A DNA stretch of 64,000 nucleotides from Hericium rajendrae (Eukaryota; Basidiomycota; Agaricomycetes; Russulales; Hericiaceae): the NCBI GenBank assembly GCA_033439255.1, contig CM065884.1, positions 1,674,001 through 1,738,000 on the forward strand, written 5' to 3'. Both the position numbers and the translations under genes were made by a program. The stretch's first letter is position 1, and each line of letters begins with the position of its first letter. A model generated the notes under the pieces. The model was not told where the DNA came from. It saw nothing but the letters and a program-made list of their open reading frames with translations, and did no database searches. Shown piece after piece: positions 1 through 11,844 of this stretch.

Positions 1-1125
1 TGTGCTATATATGTGCCCGTCGTCCATGAGTCGCTCAAGTGCATCGCTGAAGGCGCATGCGTGAGATGATTAAGACAGTGTCCAACTGCGCAAAACGGTA
101 CGTAACTCACCTGATACCTGCAGCATCTCCACCCACTGACCGAGTGATAGCAAAAATGTGCACTCCTTCAGGATTGGGTGGTTGTTGCAAGATAAACTCA
201 ATGATGCGACGCGGCAGAGGTGGTAAATGGGCATATTTGTCCATGGACGAGGCACCTCGTGATTGAGCGGTGTATGCGGATGCGGACGGCTGTCCTGCGC
301 CGTTCGGCTGCGCTTGCCCAGCACCGGATGGCTGTGGACATAGTTAAACGAAAGCGCGCAAAGGCCCATTTCATTGAGGACATACCGGCCCACGTTCAAA
401 TATCATCGTAATACCCATCGCTTCGGCTAAATGGAAGAAAATCTCATGGAAGTCCTTGACTGGTCGGATGTTGAGTGCGTTGATATACCGCTTGTTTCCA
501 AACGTTTTGAGGTTTCCAGTGGCGCGAACATAGCTATTCTCACTGTCACGAAGCGCCGCATTCAAAGACAGGACTCGATCAATGTCAGAGGGCTCACGTT
601 ACACCCGAAATGGCACCACCATCGTCCTGGCTAGTTGAATCTGACCAAAAGCGCGCTTCCATGCGGCCCGTCCCATCGTCAAGCCAGTATACGCTATTTG
701 TGGTCTGCGTTTGAATGCTGACGACTTGGGCCACAACAGTCACCTTGCACACAAAGTCAGAGCTTCGACTGGAGATTCATCTGTGACACGCGAACCTGGC
801 CAATTTCCGTGTTCTCAATCATCCAGTCAGCATCGGCGTGTGCCTGCGTCGCATTATAGAGCTGCTTTATGGTAAGGGGCCGCAAAGATTGTGCCAATTC
901 TGAACGCTGCGGGGGATATTGGAGAACTGGTATCAAAAGCCAAAGAGATAGTGACGCACGCGAGCTGCCCCGCCCGGACTTTGACTTGCACCAAATGGCG
1001 ACCCTCCAGTCAGATAGCCACCTCCGCCACCACCAGATTTTTCGCCGTAATAGGGGTTTCCACCGACTAGAAATCCGTTAGGAAATGAGGAACATGACAG
1101 ATGGTTCAGGCTCACATTGGCTCAT
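1..1125 (-). CDS. rfa2: Replication protein A 32 kDa subunit (RPA2/Rfa2), 3' end cut off by the window edge
   Basis: Middle subunit of the heterotrimeric single-strand DNA-binding complex RPA, used in replication, repair and checkpoint signalling in the nucleus. The start is fixed by splicing: ATG at 1125 gives a 10-nt exon (MSQ plus one base), an intron at 1115-1067 with GTGAGC donor and CTAG acceptor, then the Gly-rich N-terminus (GGNPYYGEKSGGGGGGYLTGG, read across the join) typical of fungal Rfa2. The OB-fold follows, with recognisable pieces such as RPLTIKQLYNATQAHADADW and LRDSENSYVRATGNLKTFGN. The C-terminal winged-helix domain begins with PPLPRRIIEFILQQPHP, and the visible sequence ends in ALERLMDDGHIYST at base 1, so only the last few residues should be missing. 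Several short introns interrupt the gene. The neighbour NAA25 lies upstream on the same strand. Confidence 0.9.
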
Positions 1126-1444
1126 TTCCTTTGTTAAAGGACCGTTGTAGATGTCGGAAGGAGTTGTGCGGTACGCGTTGAGCGAGTCGCCGTGCAGAAA
1201 GACGCGTCTACACGCGTCCGCGATATTTGCGTATGTTTGCCTTACGTCTTGGCGTCTGAAGCGCCGCAGCTCTGAAGTCAGCAGGAGAACGTCCGACCGT
1301 CAGTATGGGCTAACAACTCTTTGGCACACTATTTTGCAATGCAATATAAGTATCAGATTTGAGATGGGGTAAAGCACATGATGCGATGACATGCATTAAA
1401 TAGTCCACTATATATAGTACTGTACGCGTTTCGTCTCTAGTAGA
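1126..1444. other. Intergenic: rfa2 5' side and NAA25 3' end
   Basis: Head-to-tail gap on the minus strand holding the NAA25 3' UTR and the rfa2 upstream region. No clear TATA box or repeat was seen. Confidence 0.5.
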
Positions 1445-4400
1445 TCATGATGCGTGGTTCGTGCAGACGCGGGCAATCCCCTTGCCTACGCCTTCTAAGA
1501 CCTTCTTTCGGCCATCTGTGAACTTCTTGGCCATCTCGAGGATGTAATCGTGGTTGATCTAGAGTATAATCAGTTCAGTAAAAGCGATTCTATACCGCAA
1601 ACGCGAAACTGACTTCGGGCGAGATTTCAAGAGCTTTACAGTCGGCCACGAAAGCTTTCCGTTTGTCAGCGGTGCCTTCACTTTCCCCAACTTTGACAAG
1701 GGCCGCGCCGACCTCCTTGAGAACGGCAAGACCCTTGACACGGATCGGTTTGAAACTCTGGATGAGCTGCATAGACCGCAAATTAAGCATATACTTAACA
1801 GCTAGGGGGTAAACATACCATTCCGAGTTTGTTGACCTTGACGACAGACGCATTTTTGAAGCGAACAGTGGAAAGGACGAAGAGCAGCAAAGCCTGCAAC
1901 ATTTACAGTTTAGGAACGGCAGCATGGTGCTTGAGATCTACTCACATCCTGGATGATAGTCGCGACATGGAGCAACTCATTCGGGCGAGCACCTTGGCCC
2001 ACAAGGCCCTTAAACCGCGCCTCCATGCCTGTATTAGGGTTTTAGTCGTTATGAAGCAGTACAGATCCAATATAACCCACTATCAAAGAACGCGACGAGA
2101 GATAACGGAGGCTCCGTGACCGTCGGTACATCCTCAGGCTTCTTGCCATTACCGTTGGCATGCCCATTACCCGCGGGAATGTCAATGCCCCGCAATGGAC
2201 GTCCAGTCTTCTGCTCAGACTGCTTGATAGCCTCAGCGAGGACCGTCGCAGGTGGCGGCCGTGTGTGATCATGGTATGGGGCTAACCAGTTAGCAAGGTC
2301 AGTAGCATAATCGAAGAACGCCAGTTCGTCTTGAGTGAGCTGAAATTACATGTGAACGAGGAATACATGAGCGAGAGACAAAACCATACTTCTGCCACTT
2401 CTTCCGGCGTCCGAACCGCAACACGCTCCGCCAGTGGTGGTCCCCGGCTAGCGGCCAAGACGGTCTGCTTGGGACGATCCCCAATCAGCAGTTTTTCCTC
2501 CACAGTGTCATCCAGATCGCTGGCTTGCTGGAAGGCACGGATATATGCCTTGAGGTAAACGCTTAGCCAGCCAAACTAGATAAGATGGTCAGTGCTGAGT
2601 TACGCCAGTCAGAGTTTGTTGCTTGCCCCTGGTTCTTTGCCGTAAAGCTTGGTTTGATCGGCAAACGACGGCGAAGTTCGGGGTTGGTAGTTGGGTATGA
2701 TATCGTTGTCTCGATTATCATGGTGCTCTGGTGGTCAAATTAGCGACCGGACATCACCATGAATAGTATATACTCACGGCGGTCGAAAATAAACTTCAGC
2801 TCGATGAGCTCCATGTCGGCCAGCTCTGAGTTGACAGGCTCATGCGCCAGTCGCATGCGGACGTGCTCAATCTTCACAAGGTCTCGCTGAAGAGAGTTAT
2901 CTAACCGGTCTTCAAAGTCGATGAAGTCGGGTATCTGGTATAATCTGGTAAACAAATTGTCGAACAAGTGAAGGAGGCCAAGCTACCTGCGAGTACTTTT
3001 CCGTGCTGAAAGCTCTGACAATGAAATCGGAAGTCTTCCTTATGTTAGCGCCTAACCACTGCGTCGAAAGATTCCCTATCATTACCTCCTGTGAGTTGCT
3101 CATGTATATTTGACTGGACTCCAGAGATTCTGACGAATACGTCAGGTCACCGGACGCTGCCAGCGAAAACATGGATGCCCTGGTGAGGACCAGATGAGAT
3201 AGAGTGTCGTTCTGCACAGATTTAAGGTTCAACAGGCGGTAGTGCTCAAGCGCAGGCTGAGGCGAGCCTAGAAAACAGTAGGCGTCAAGCCAACCGCTTG
3301 AATGCTACTGACGAGCAAGAGTACGCACCCAAATGCCGGTAAATTAGGATCAGCTGGATGTGAATCTGGTAGGACTGTGGGCTTCGTTTCGCCCCAAATT
3401 CTAGGATCACAAGAGCATTGTGCAAGTGCGCTTCGTCGCTTGACAGCGCATAGAGGTTGACAAAAACCTGCGAAGCCAGAATAACGAGATCATCTGCTGG
3501 CTGGAGTTCCGTCTTGGGCAGATCCTTGCCAAGCTGCAGAGCCTCGAGATATTCCTGAGTCAGCTGGATGGCGCGAGCTTGTTCAAGTTCCACCGTCAAC
3601 TCCGAAGGCTGGAGATTATACCGCAGAAGCTTGTGCACATTTATTGAACGTTGAAGTTCCTGCAGAGAAGACTAAAGCAGAATGTGAGATTTGCCGTCCA
3701 CCAACAGAATATGAGCATATGGCTTACTGTTAAATGTGGTAGAGACTCCAGATGAGATGTCCAGCGGGCGAGATCATCCCCTTCCAGCTCGACGTAAGGC
3801 TTCAGATCCTCGTAGACTACTGGTTTGTCGCCGAATTGTTCCAGATATTGTAGGAGCAGATCCACCAAACGTGAGGGGTCTGAATCGGAAATATATAAAG
3901 AGCTATCGACAGCATTAAAATGCGACATGCTTACCTGTTGATAAGCCTTGCGCTCTGGCTCGTTTTTCCAGCTCCAGCAGAGCCAGAGGGCCGGATCTAT
4001 CAGTTTTTCCGTCATTCTCGGCGACCCCAGCAAAGAATTCCAGGGTGCGCTCGACACGCTGTGGAAGCTCGCCCTGGTCATCGGAAGATGAGTCGAATGT
4101 CGCATCAATGACGGACAGGAACTCCAGCCAATTACGGTCCCTGATAGGGAGTCAGCGCGCGAAGAACGATGACTAAATGATACAGACTTGTGCTCGAGTA
4201 TGCGCTTCTCCGCAGCTGCGCCCTCCTCCGACAGGCGACCGCTCAACTTCCAGATATCTCGTCGGAGTTCATTACATGCCAAACTTCTGATGCAGATGGT
4301 CTTTCCTTGTTCACTCTCCAACAATTTCCTCGCATCATCATAGAGCTTGAGTTCCCGGAGAAGAGAAAGGTAGAGGTAGAAGCGGTCAGCATCCAGGTCT

Positions 4401-5230
4401 GTCTCCTTCCAGGCAGACGACGCAAGCCTGTGAGCCAGCTTGTACAGTATGTCTCGCATGTTAGGTGGGGTAAACGTGTCATTCGCCTGTATTCGTGAAT
4501 AAGTGGAGATAGTGCATTAAGTCCGTGAAAGGTCTCAACCTGAAGAACGGCACACATAATGCCCCAGTAAATATATCGCTCATCATGAAATTGCTTGTTT
4601 AATTTTGTGGCCAGCTATGGGATGCGCATTGTGAGCAAGGTGAAGACGATGAATATGAAATGACAGAACGTACCAGTTGCCCTGCTTTCCAGTTTCCTGT
4701 GCGCACATTCGCGAAGAATGTCTGCATTCCCAATTCTTCATTGGTTGGCTGGCGCTTGAAAGCCTCCTCGAACATGGTGACCATATCCGCATCTGAGCAG
4801 AATGACATGAACACGTATTCATCGTCACAAGCCGAAGCAATGCCAGCACTCACGTCTGCCCAGCCCACGCAGGACATGCATCATCGCCGTCAGTGTAGGA
4901 TCATCAGTCGGCTTCGAAGCCAAGACTTCATCGCAGAGCGCGAGCGATTCTTCAACCTTCTGACAGCGTACAAGCGCGAGCGCTTTTAGTGCCTGGAATA
5001 CTTATAAGTGCATAAAGTCGTGACAAGGACTGTGTCCGTGTGCGCACCTTCAATAAATCATTCTTAGGGTACTTCTTGAGCAGTTTGTTGCATGAGAGGA
5101 TGGCAGATTTGTTGGAGCCCGTGTCGATAGCGTCTGTATGTCCATGTGAATACCCTGTAAGCGTGGAACACAAATTTCAGGGACTCAGACCATAGATGGG
5201 ACGAATTTGGCGATCAAATGCGGCAGACAT
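1445..5230 (-). CDS. naa25: NatB N-terminal acetyltransferase auxiliary subunit (Mdm20/Naa25)
   Basis: Non-catalytic, ribosome-anchoring subunit of NatB, which acetylates nascent chains starting Met-Asp/Glu/Asn; its catalytic partner Naa20 is not in this window. ATG at 5230 gives MSAAFDRQIRPIY, then a short intron, then DAIDTGSNKSAILSCNKLLK, the TPR-like start of the family. Further diagnostic exons include CSDADMVTMFEEAFKRQPTN followed by EELGMQTFFANVRTGNWKA, and DADRFYLYLSLLRELKLYDD further on. The C-terminus reads INHDYILEMAKKFTDGRKKV and ends with stop codon 1445-1447. About a dozen short introns are implied by frame changes. Length is in keeping with the 80-110 kDa family. Its start is divergent from NCE101 across a 495-bp gap. 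Confidence 0.85.
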
Positions 5231-5725
5231 TGAGGATTAAGAAGGCCTGCTGGACAACCCGCAACGAGAATGATGTCTATAAGAGAGAAGGAGCGAATGA
5301 AGGAAAAGCAAAGCAGTTTTAGAAACGTCGAGACAAAGAGTCGAGGAGACAGCTGGCTTCGGCTGCAAGGTAATGCGGCCGGCAAAAAATTGGTGAGAGG
5401 TGGTTGGCGGTTGCTCCCGCTTCAAGCCGAACCTCAAGGCCTCACTTCTTACACGCGCTCAATCTACAAATCGTGACGCATGTCAACCTAACTGTTAACA
5501 TCGATGAATGCTTATACAGTACACGACGTCTGGGACCACACCATTCTACTACGCGCACCGACGATGTTCGTCTGCTTTGACGTGATGAAAGCGGGGTACT
5601 CTTAATTTTTGTGGCCCGGTCCGATCAGCCGCTGTTCCGAGAATCCCACGTGCGCCGTTCCGTTACGAGCCGCCGGTTCACTTTCAAGTGCTTCGCTCCA
5701 ACCGACGTGCAGGTCATTGGCAGGA
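5231..5725. other. Divergent promoter region NAA25 / NCE101
   Basis: Shared upstream region of two divergent genes. No clear TATA box; nothing else distinctive seen. Confidence 0.5.
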
Positions 5726-6014
5726 ATGGCTCCTGTTCTCTTATCGAGGTGAGTCTAACCTAGCTCAGACTTGGGCACTTATTCTCAACGTGGTTCGCAG
5801 GACATTGGACCCTATCCTCGGCATATTCACAGGAATCTTTGCGTACCATCTCTATGAAACGAACCCCCGCACCGAGCTGCCTGAAGAGCAAAGACTTGTG
5901 AATCTGATCCGCTGGAAGATGGAAAAGTCTCGCAACGAACGCGCTCGTAAAGCCGGCGAAGAAGTAGTGGATAATATTGATTGGAAGGAAGTCGTCGCAG
6001 AAGCAGAGAAATGA
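5726..6014 (+). CDS. nce101: Nce101/Nce1-family small membrane protein (non-classical export protein 1)
   Basis: Small one-helix protein named for a role in leaderless protein export in yeast; molecular function poorly understood. Exon 1 is 5726-5748 (MAPVLLS plus two bases) and exon 2 is 5801-6014, joined by a GTGAGT...GCAG intron of 52 nt, giving 78 residues. The membrane segment RTLDPILGIFTGIFAYHLYE at residues 8-27 matches the family core, and the rest is a charged tail. This start is preferred over an upstream ATG at 5688, because that frame reads through the intron and lacks the conserved MAP start. The yeast protein is about 53 residues, so this one has a longer charged C-terminus. Confidence 0.8.
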
Positions 6015-6770
6015 GCTGGAAAGCGACGAGGTGCGCAAATGGCTTAACCACTAGCTGCTCGGGGGGGAACTTAAGACTACTCAAGCAATGCCCTATCTGC
6101 ACACAATATAGTCACCAGCTCGAGTGATGATACAGCACACGGCGACAGCGCCTCATCTCGACCTTTATTATGCGGATGCGCCGGATGTCGATGATGCCAT
6201 ACATCTTGTGTCTCGGGAATTTTCATTTTGATTCCTTCCATCGCGGGTTCAGTACTGAATCGTTGCGGCAATTGCGTCAAGGAAGGAAGGAATGATTCTT
6301 TGGTCAAAATCGCAATATTTGTGTCCGCACAGTGGTGACGTTTTATTGCCGTCCGAGACAGTATCCTGGAAACATGGTGCTTCCTCGTGTCCATTTCGCG
6401 TGACAGACAGTCATTAGCCACGGAAATTCGCACAATCAGAAGGTTAATACTCGTGCACGAGATATGGATGGTGCGACTGTCGTCAGCTCTGTATGTCTAT
6501 GGCATGGCTAAAAAAAACCAAGCTCCCGACACACCAGTCTGCTTCAAAATGCCGCATGTTCCGGTTTCAGTGACGAAGGCCGTGTCTCGGTGCACTGCTG
6601 CTTCGAGGAACGCCTTGGTTCCGAGGTTTCATCGAATCGAAAGGTATAAAACACTCTCGTTTTGATTTTGATTATCCTTTCCGCATCTTCCCATTTACAA
6701 TTCATTTCTACACCTCTATTATCATAATTCTTCCATAGCCACGCTGTGCAGGTCTTTTTGCTCATTTAAC
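6015..6770. other. Intergenic with TATA-type promoter for the HAD phosphatase
   Basis: NCE101 3' region followed by the upstream region of the phosphatase gene. Apart from the TATA box listed separately I see no coding signal. Confidence 0.5.
6645..6650 (+). promoter_or_regulatory. Probable TATA box of HAD phosphatase gene
   Basis: TATAAA within GAAAGGTATAAAACACTC, about 120 bases before the ATG at 6771, followed by a pyrimidine-rich leader; position and context fit a core promoter. Confidence 0.5.
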
Positions 6771-7851
6771 ATGGTTTCTACCTTCTTCGCTGATGCTGTC
6801 CTGTTTGATATGGTGAGCGGTCTTGATTCCGTTTCAGACCATTGTGACTCACGCCATTGCATTGCAGGACGGCACCCTCACCGACTCGATCTCTGCAGTC
6901 GAAGCAGCCTGGGGAAAAGTTGCCGAGGACATTGGACAGGACCCAGCATATGTCATCGCTGCTACCCACGGCAAACGTGCCATCGACAACCTAGCGCAGT
7001 TCAAGCCCCACCTCAAGGAACATGAGATGGACGCTGCCGTCTCGGAGTTCGAGGAGACGATCTTGTACTATGCCGATGCCTTCCACAGCCATTGCCCGAG
7101 CTCGCAGTTTTCTATCGCGGCTTCCGACTCTGTGACGCCAGAGCTCACTCCATCATCATCCATGCCGTCCTCTGCCACTCCTTCCTTTACTTTAGCCAAG
7201 CGCCCCTCCTTTGCCACGCGCTTGGACAAGGCTATGATCTCCAGCGTCATGGAAAACTCTGTTCTGGATGAGGAGGAAGCTGAGTACCTCGAGCCTGTCG
7301 CTAAAGTTGTCGCCGAAGACACCATTGCCGCCTGGCAGTTGGAGGCCGCGAGCGTTGATCGCTCCGTCCGCATTCTACCCGGCGTGCACGCCATGATGGA
7401 CTCCATCCCCAAAGGACACTACGCCGTCGCCACGTCCGGCGCAAAGACATATGGTATGTCTCCTCCATTCCATTCCACTAATTCCGGGCTTACATCTGCG
7501 TCGCCAGCTTATGGTTGTATGACGCGTGTCGGCATTACGCCTCCCGAGGTCACCATTACCGCAGACGACAAGCGTCTCAAACGTGGCAAGCCTGCGCCCG
7601 ACCCGTTCCTCCTCGCCGCCGAGTGCCTCGGCTTCGACGCTAGGAACTGCGTCGTCTTCGAGGATTCACCTTCGGGTATCCGCGCTGGAGTCGCCTCAGG
7701 CGCCACAGTCATCGCGGTGTGCACATCGCATGAGCGTGCGAAGATCGAGAGCTGCGGTGCTCACTATATCGTCGAGAATATGGAGCAGGTGGTTTGCAAA
7801 GCCATTGAGACGGCTGAGGGCACGAAGTTGAGTTTTACGATTCGTGAATAA
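6771..7851 (+). CDS. HAD-superfamily phosphatase, glycerol-3-phosphatase / 2-deoxyglucose-6-phosphatase (Gpp/Dog) type
   Basis: Cytosolic HAD hydrolase predicted to dephosphorylate a small sugar or polyol phosphate such as glycerol-3-phosphate or 2-deoxyglucose-6-phosphate. Exons 6771-6812, 6868-7453 and 7508-7851 give 323 residues. HAD motif I, DMDGTLTDS, spans the first splice junction at residues 13-21 (nucleophile Asp13, second Asp15). Motif II Thr/Ser lies in HYAVATSGAKTY (about 198-209), the motif III Lys in KRGKPAPDPF, and motif IV is VVFEDSPSGIRAG. Yeast Gpp1/Dog1 are about 250 residues; the extra length comes from a Ser/Thr/Pro-rich and then acidic insertion at about residues 85-155, inside the cap domain. 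Substrate cannot be settled from sequence alone. Confidence 0.85.
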
Positions 7852-10150
7852 AGTATGGTACAGGTATACATCCATTAGATTGAGTATGTAAAGCATTGGA
7901 ATGTCTAGAACTTAATGTTATCGAAAATTTGTGCAGAGAAAATACGTTCAGCGAGATAGCAAAGCGAAATCCGAAAGCTCTAAGATACCAAGAACAATGG
8001 GACAGATTGAATCAAATTTACTCTGAATTGCAATGCTGAGTCCCCGACATTTGTGCTTGAAGGCCACTGCAAGGTCCTCAAAATCGAAACAGTGTTAACT
8101 TGTGGAAAATGCGGTATGGATAGAGACACAGACTACCACCAATGTCGAAAGACTGATTCGCCTGGGAATTTTGCGATCTTCGCCGTGGAGTGCGACTTGA
8201 AGGTTGACGACACTCGAGGACGCGTCCACGATCTGAGCCCACACACGTTGACCCAACGTCGAGAAATCAAAAGAAACGTGCATACAGGGATCGGGAGATC
8301 AAAGCCAACAGGATAATCGTCGAACCGGCGATCGACAGTTTTCTGAATGTGAGCGATCAGGAATGGTCCATACATGTGAAGGAAACAGAGGGGAGTACCA
8401 TCATAAAGTCATCCTGGTGAGGATTGGGAGGGCGCGAGTAAGGATGGTATCGATTGTGATTTGTGCGGCTCGGGCGCAGGACGACTGCATCGGCCTGGCT
8501 CATGACGAAAGCAAAGGAAGGGTAGGGCAAGTCTGGCGCCCGCATTCGGGCTGAGAGGAAGAGACAGAGGCATCAAGGAGAGGTGGTAGTTGGGAAGAAA
8601 AGAGGGCATGGGAAGGGCATGGCGATCGACGTCTTATAACTGGAAATTGTGTTTGGTCCACAAAGCGGCGACCTCGAGCCTGGAATAGGCAGGTATTTGG
8701 CTCGGATGCCGCAAAGGCAACGCGCCCGCATCAGTCGCGCCCCATGCAGAGGACCCGCCAGTTTGGTCACTACGATTTGCTCCCGTCCATGATTTGCCCC
8801 CGCTCCAGTCCCTTGAATATCTGGCGAGAACGAAACACAAAGCCCGTCGCGAGTATCGAGGACGAATATGGAGGCCCAAGTCGTACGTATAGCGATGAAT
8901 GTGGGACAATGGACTGAGGTGCGTTCCAGGGGTGCTGTGAGCAGGACTCGCTGCCAATGGATGTCGGTGAGTATATCATGCCTATAATCATCGACAACAT
9001 CATTTCCGATCCACGGGACGTATCGACCTCACCGACTGCCGCGGTCGCGTCTGTCTATCAAAGTGCAGATCCTCGTTCCAGCCATGGAATTGGGGACGTT
9101 CATCGACGATTCTTCCTGTCACGGTCATCCCTGTTTCCAACAATTAATCGGACGCCACTCAACATCGCATGGGACATGCTGGGCCGGTTATGCTTAGCAT
9201 TGCTGGCAGCAAAGCAAGACCCGCATCGTGCTCCATGTCCGGCCATGCATGTCAGTTTCTCTCTCTGTCTCCCTGCTGGAGCAGCTCCGCCATTTCCGCT
9301 CCTTTTCCACAGGTGCGTGACAAGGCCCATCCCAGAGGTCGTCCTCGTCATTTCCCTCGCGAGTCACCAGAGATCTTCCAGCCAAATTACCTGCGACATC
9401 GGCGGGACCGACGCATCCGAATACGGAACCACCACGGGAGTCACGGTTCACGTGCCATAATGTCACGTCACGGTTCCATCAGACGGTACCCAGGTGAGAT
9501 CCAACTTCGTCCATCTCCCCATCGTGCAGAAAAACCTGAACACCAAATGGCCCCTTTGTGTGCTCCGTAGAACCCTCGATCCCAGCAAAAATGTCCAAAC
9601 TTTCAACAGAGGGAAAGCAATTTGTCCATCCAACCACCACAATGCCTAAACAATGCCAGCACTGAAACCAGACGCCGTGTCGAGAACAACATCATCCCCA
9701 CCACCAACAATATTGACAAGAGACTGATTCAAACCCATCAAACAAACACGCACCTGCTTGAGCACCGCTAGTCCTGAGTCAGAGTCCAGTAGCCCCGACC
9801 CTGGCCGGTCCTGCCGCACATCCAGTGTCGACCGCCTTTGCACTGCGAAGCCGAAGTCGCCTGTCTGCTCTGAAGACCAGTTCGTGAGCCAGCTTTCCAC
9901 AAGACGTGATTTTCACCCGTGAGTTTTTGCATATTCGGGGGTCTGCGCTTCACAGCCCGAAGGGCCCAATCCCGCGGCATGCACGTCCGTGGAGCGCTGA
10001 TTGGCACAGGCCCCGGATACCAACATTATCTGCGCGGCAACCCGCAGCCCGACGCGGGGCTGTCGGCGAACGGCGATTGGATGCAGAGCGGCGAAAGCTG
10101 TCAATGCTGCGAGTTCTTCTCCCAGTGGCTGTGTCTTGACCTCTTGGTCG

Positions 10151-10196
10151 AACCTTGATCGCCGCTGTCTAGCGAATGGACGGCGAGATCAAGGCT
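10151..10196. repeat. Imperfect inverted repeat
   Basis: CCTTGATCGCCG near 10153 faces CGGCGAGATCAAGG at 10181-10194, separated by about 16 bases, so the transcript could fold as a stem of roughly 12 pairs with a small bulge. It overlaps the first copy of the direct repeat TCAAGGCTTGACC. Confidence 0.45.
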
Positions 10197-10244
10197 TGAC
10201 CAGATCGTCGTCCAGCGAGCGGATCGCTCAGTCAAGGCTTGACC
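10189..10244. repeat. Two copies of TCAAGGCTTGACC
   Basis: The 13-base motif TCAAGGCTTGACC occurs at 10189-10201 and 10232-10244, a spacing of 43 bases. Each copy contains the near-palindrome TCAAG-G-CTTGA. The arrangement is like a pair of binding sites for a dimeric DNA-binding protein, but no nearby gene start is evident. Confidence 0.5.
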
Positions 10245-11358
10245 GGGACATCCGACAAGCGGACGATGGAAAGTCGAGACTTGTCGATGGAGGCATGGCG
10301 ACAGTGAATGGATGGCTGTTCGTGCTCGTTTGAACGAGCCAGAGTCAACAGACTCATCAGCGTGGTCGGGTCCAACTTCAGGCCCGTACGCACCGCTGAC
10401 TGCCCTGCGCAACCCGAGCGACTGCAGAGAACTATGACAATAGTTCGCCCGTGTCGCATGAGCAAGTCTTTCGAAAAACCGGAATACAACGCTTGCAAGT
10501 TGGCTATTGTTCGTCGTCGAACCGCCGCCAAACAGATATTCGAACCGCACGGTCGAAGACGATGTGTCCATGGAAGGAGCGAAAAGCGGCGAGAAACTCG
10601 CAGGGAATAATGAAAGCCACCCACGGGCAAAGCAAAGCAAGCATAGAAGTCAATGGAGGTAAGAGCATGCTCTGTTTGTGCCAAACAGTCCGGACGAAGT
10701 CCGCCGCGAGGCCGCGGACTTGGAGGCGATGGAGGACTCCGCTTGGCGAAACGCAAGCCGCAACCGAAAGTCCACCACCATATCGCGACATGTCTTTTTT
10801 CCTGTTCACGTTCTGCAATTCGAACTCTCCAGAAATCCCCCCTGAAAGCGACCCTTCACACATCGTTTTATTCTCTCCCTAGCGACATCTTGCGCTCCTC
10901 CGTCGTGCCCCGTACAAACTTCCTACGCAAAACCAGCGGTTTCCTTCCAATGCTGTAGACCACGCTGATCCGTTACTGCGAAACTCCACCCCGGACAGCG
11001 TTGTCGAGCCTCCAGATGAGTATGCTGCTACACCAGTCCCCCGGGGTGGGACAGCAATGCCCGTGCTTTTGTCTACGGACGTGTCAGTCCGGCTGCATCG
11101 CAAGGCTCAAGCTCATCGCGCCACCATCCTCCATATCTGGAGTGCAACATCCTCGGGAAGCAGGACGGGGGGATAATTTCGCCCAGCGCAGGTGGACGAT
11201 GGTCATTTAGAATGCCACAGTGAGTGATTTATATCCTGTCCGTCGGGTGGCACTAAACGCTCAATGACGGCTATGTTCCCTATGTCGATCCCCTCGGCTC
11301 ATTTAGCCCTCCCCATCCCTATGGCTCGCACATAACCCCTTTTCCACTAATGCTCTAG

Positions 11359-11442
11359 GCGGAATGTATCGCGGACATCAATACTGTCAATACCAAGTTG
11401 ACCGAATCTACTGAGTCAGAAATCATCTCCACCCTGCTGCTG
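11359..11442 (+). other. Exon-like island of an unrecognised gene
   Basis: This 84-base stretch is open for 28 codons (it includes ECIADINTVNTKLTESTESE), preceded by a good acceptor (CTCTAG) and followed by a consensus donor (GTATGT), both in phase 0. A further open block at about 11548-11652 ends at a consensus GTAAGA donor. I could not connect these to a start codon or to the blocks upstream at 10980-11200, and I do not recognise the protein. It may be part of a lineage-specific gene, a decayed one, or chance. Confidence 0.2.
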
Positions 11443-11844
11443 GTATGTCGTCACCAACCTGTCAAGCAAGATGCCGCCTTCCAACGACGTCCGCCTCGCT
11501 AACGTAGTTCGGTGGGGGCTAAGAATATCGAAAAGGCGAATAGGAGATTTTTTACTTGGCGCCAGCCCGGTATACCCGACCAGGGAGCACACACCTAAGG
11601 AGACCACGGAGGGTTTTTTGGATTCCATATTGGTCTGTGATGCTGTCGCGTCATGTAAGAGCTCCCGTGGTCTCTGAAATGAGAGTGCATATCCCATCGC
11701 CATAGTTATTGTTCAGGTTTGGGCGACATCTCCACCATGTCTGAAGCCCAGCCCTCGGCAGAGGTGTACGACTACGGGATCCCCTGGACATCTAGGAATG
11801 CGCAATTACTTTTAAATACATTGATTGCAATCGTTGCTTCTAAT

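Larger units (their letters stand above)
7852..11844. other. 4-kb gene-poor region
   Basis: The longest stretch without a recognisable gene in this otherwise packed window. Open frames of up to about 180 codons exist on both strands (for example 8957-9460 plus, 10101-10640 minus) but none resembles a known family, shows consistent splice sites, or has clean protein-like composition. It contains the repeat patch at 10151-10244 and an exon-like island at 11359-11442. It may hold long non-coding RNA, a lineage-specific gene or relics of lost genes. Confidence 0.4.

Noticed and set aside
8957-9460. 167-codon open frame on the plus strand in the gene-poor region
   Set aside because: Composition is not protein-like, no homology is recognised, and an overlapping frame is equally long; treated as chance.
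10520-10560. GGTTCGAAT-type B-box on the minus strand suggesting a tRNA gene
   Set aside because: No A box, acceptor stem or cloverleaf can be formed around it.
10101-10640. 179-codon open frame on the minus strand
   Set aside because: No recognisable domain, several overlapping long frames in the same GC-rich stretch, and no splice or promoter support.
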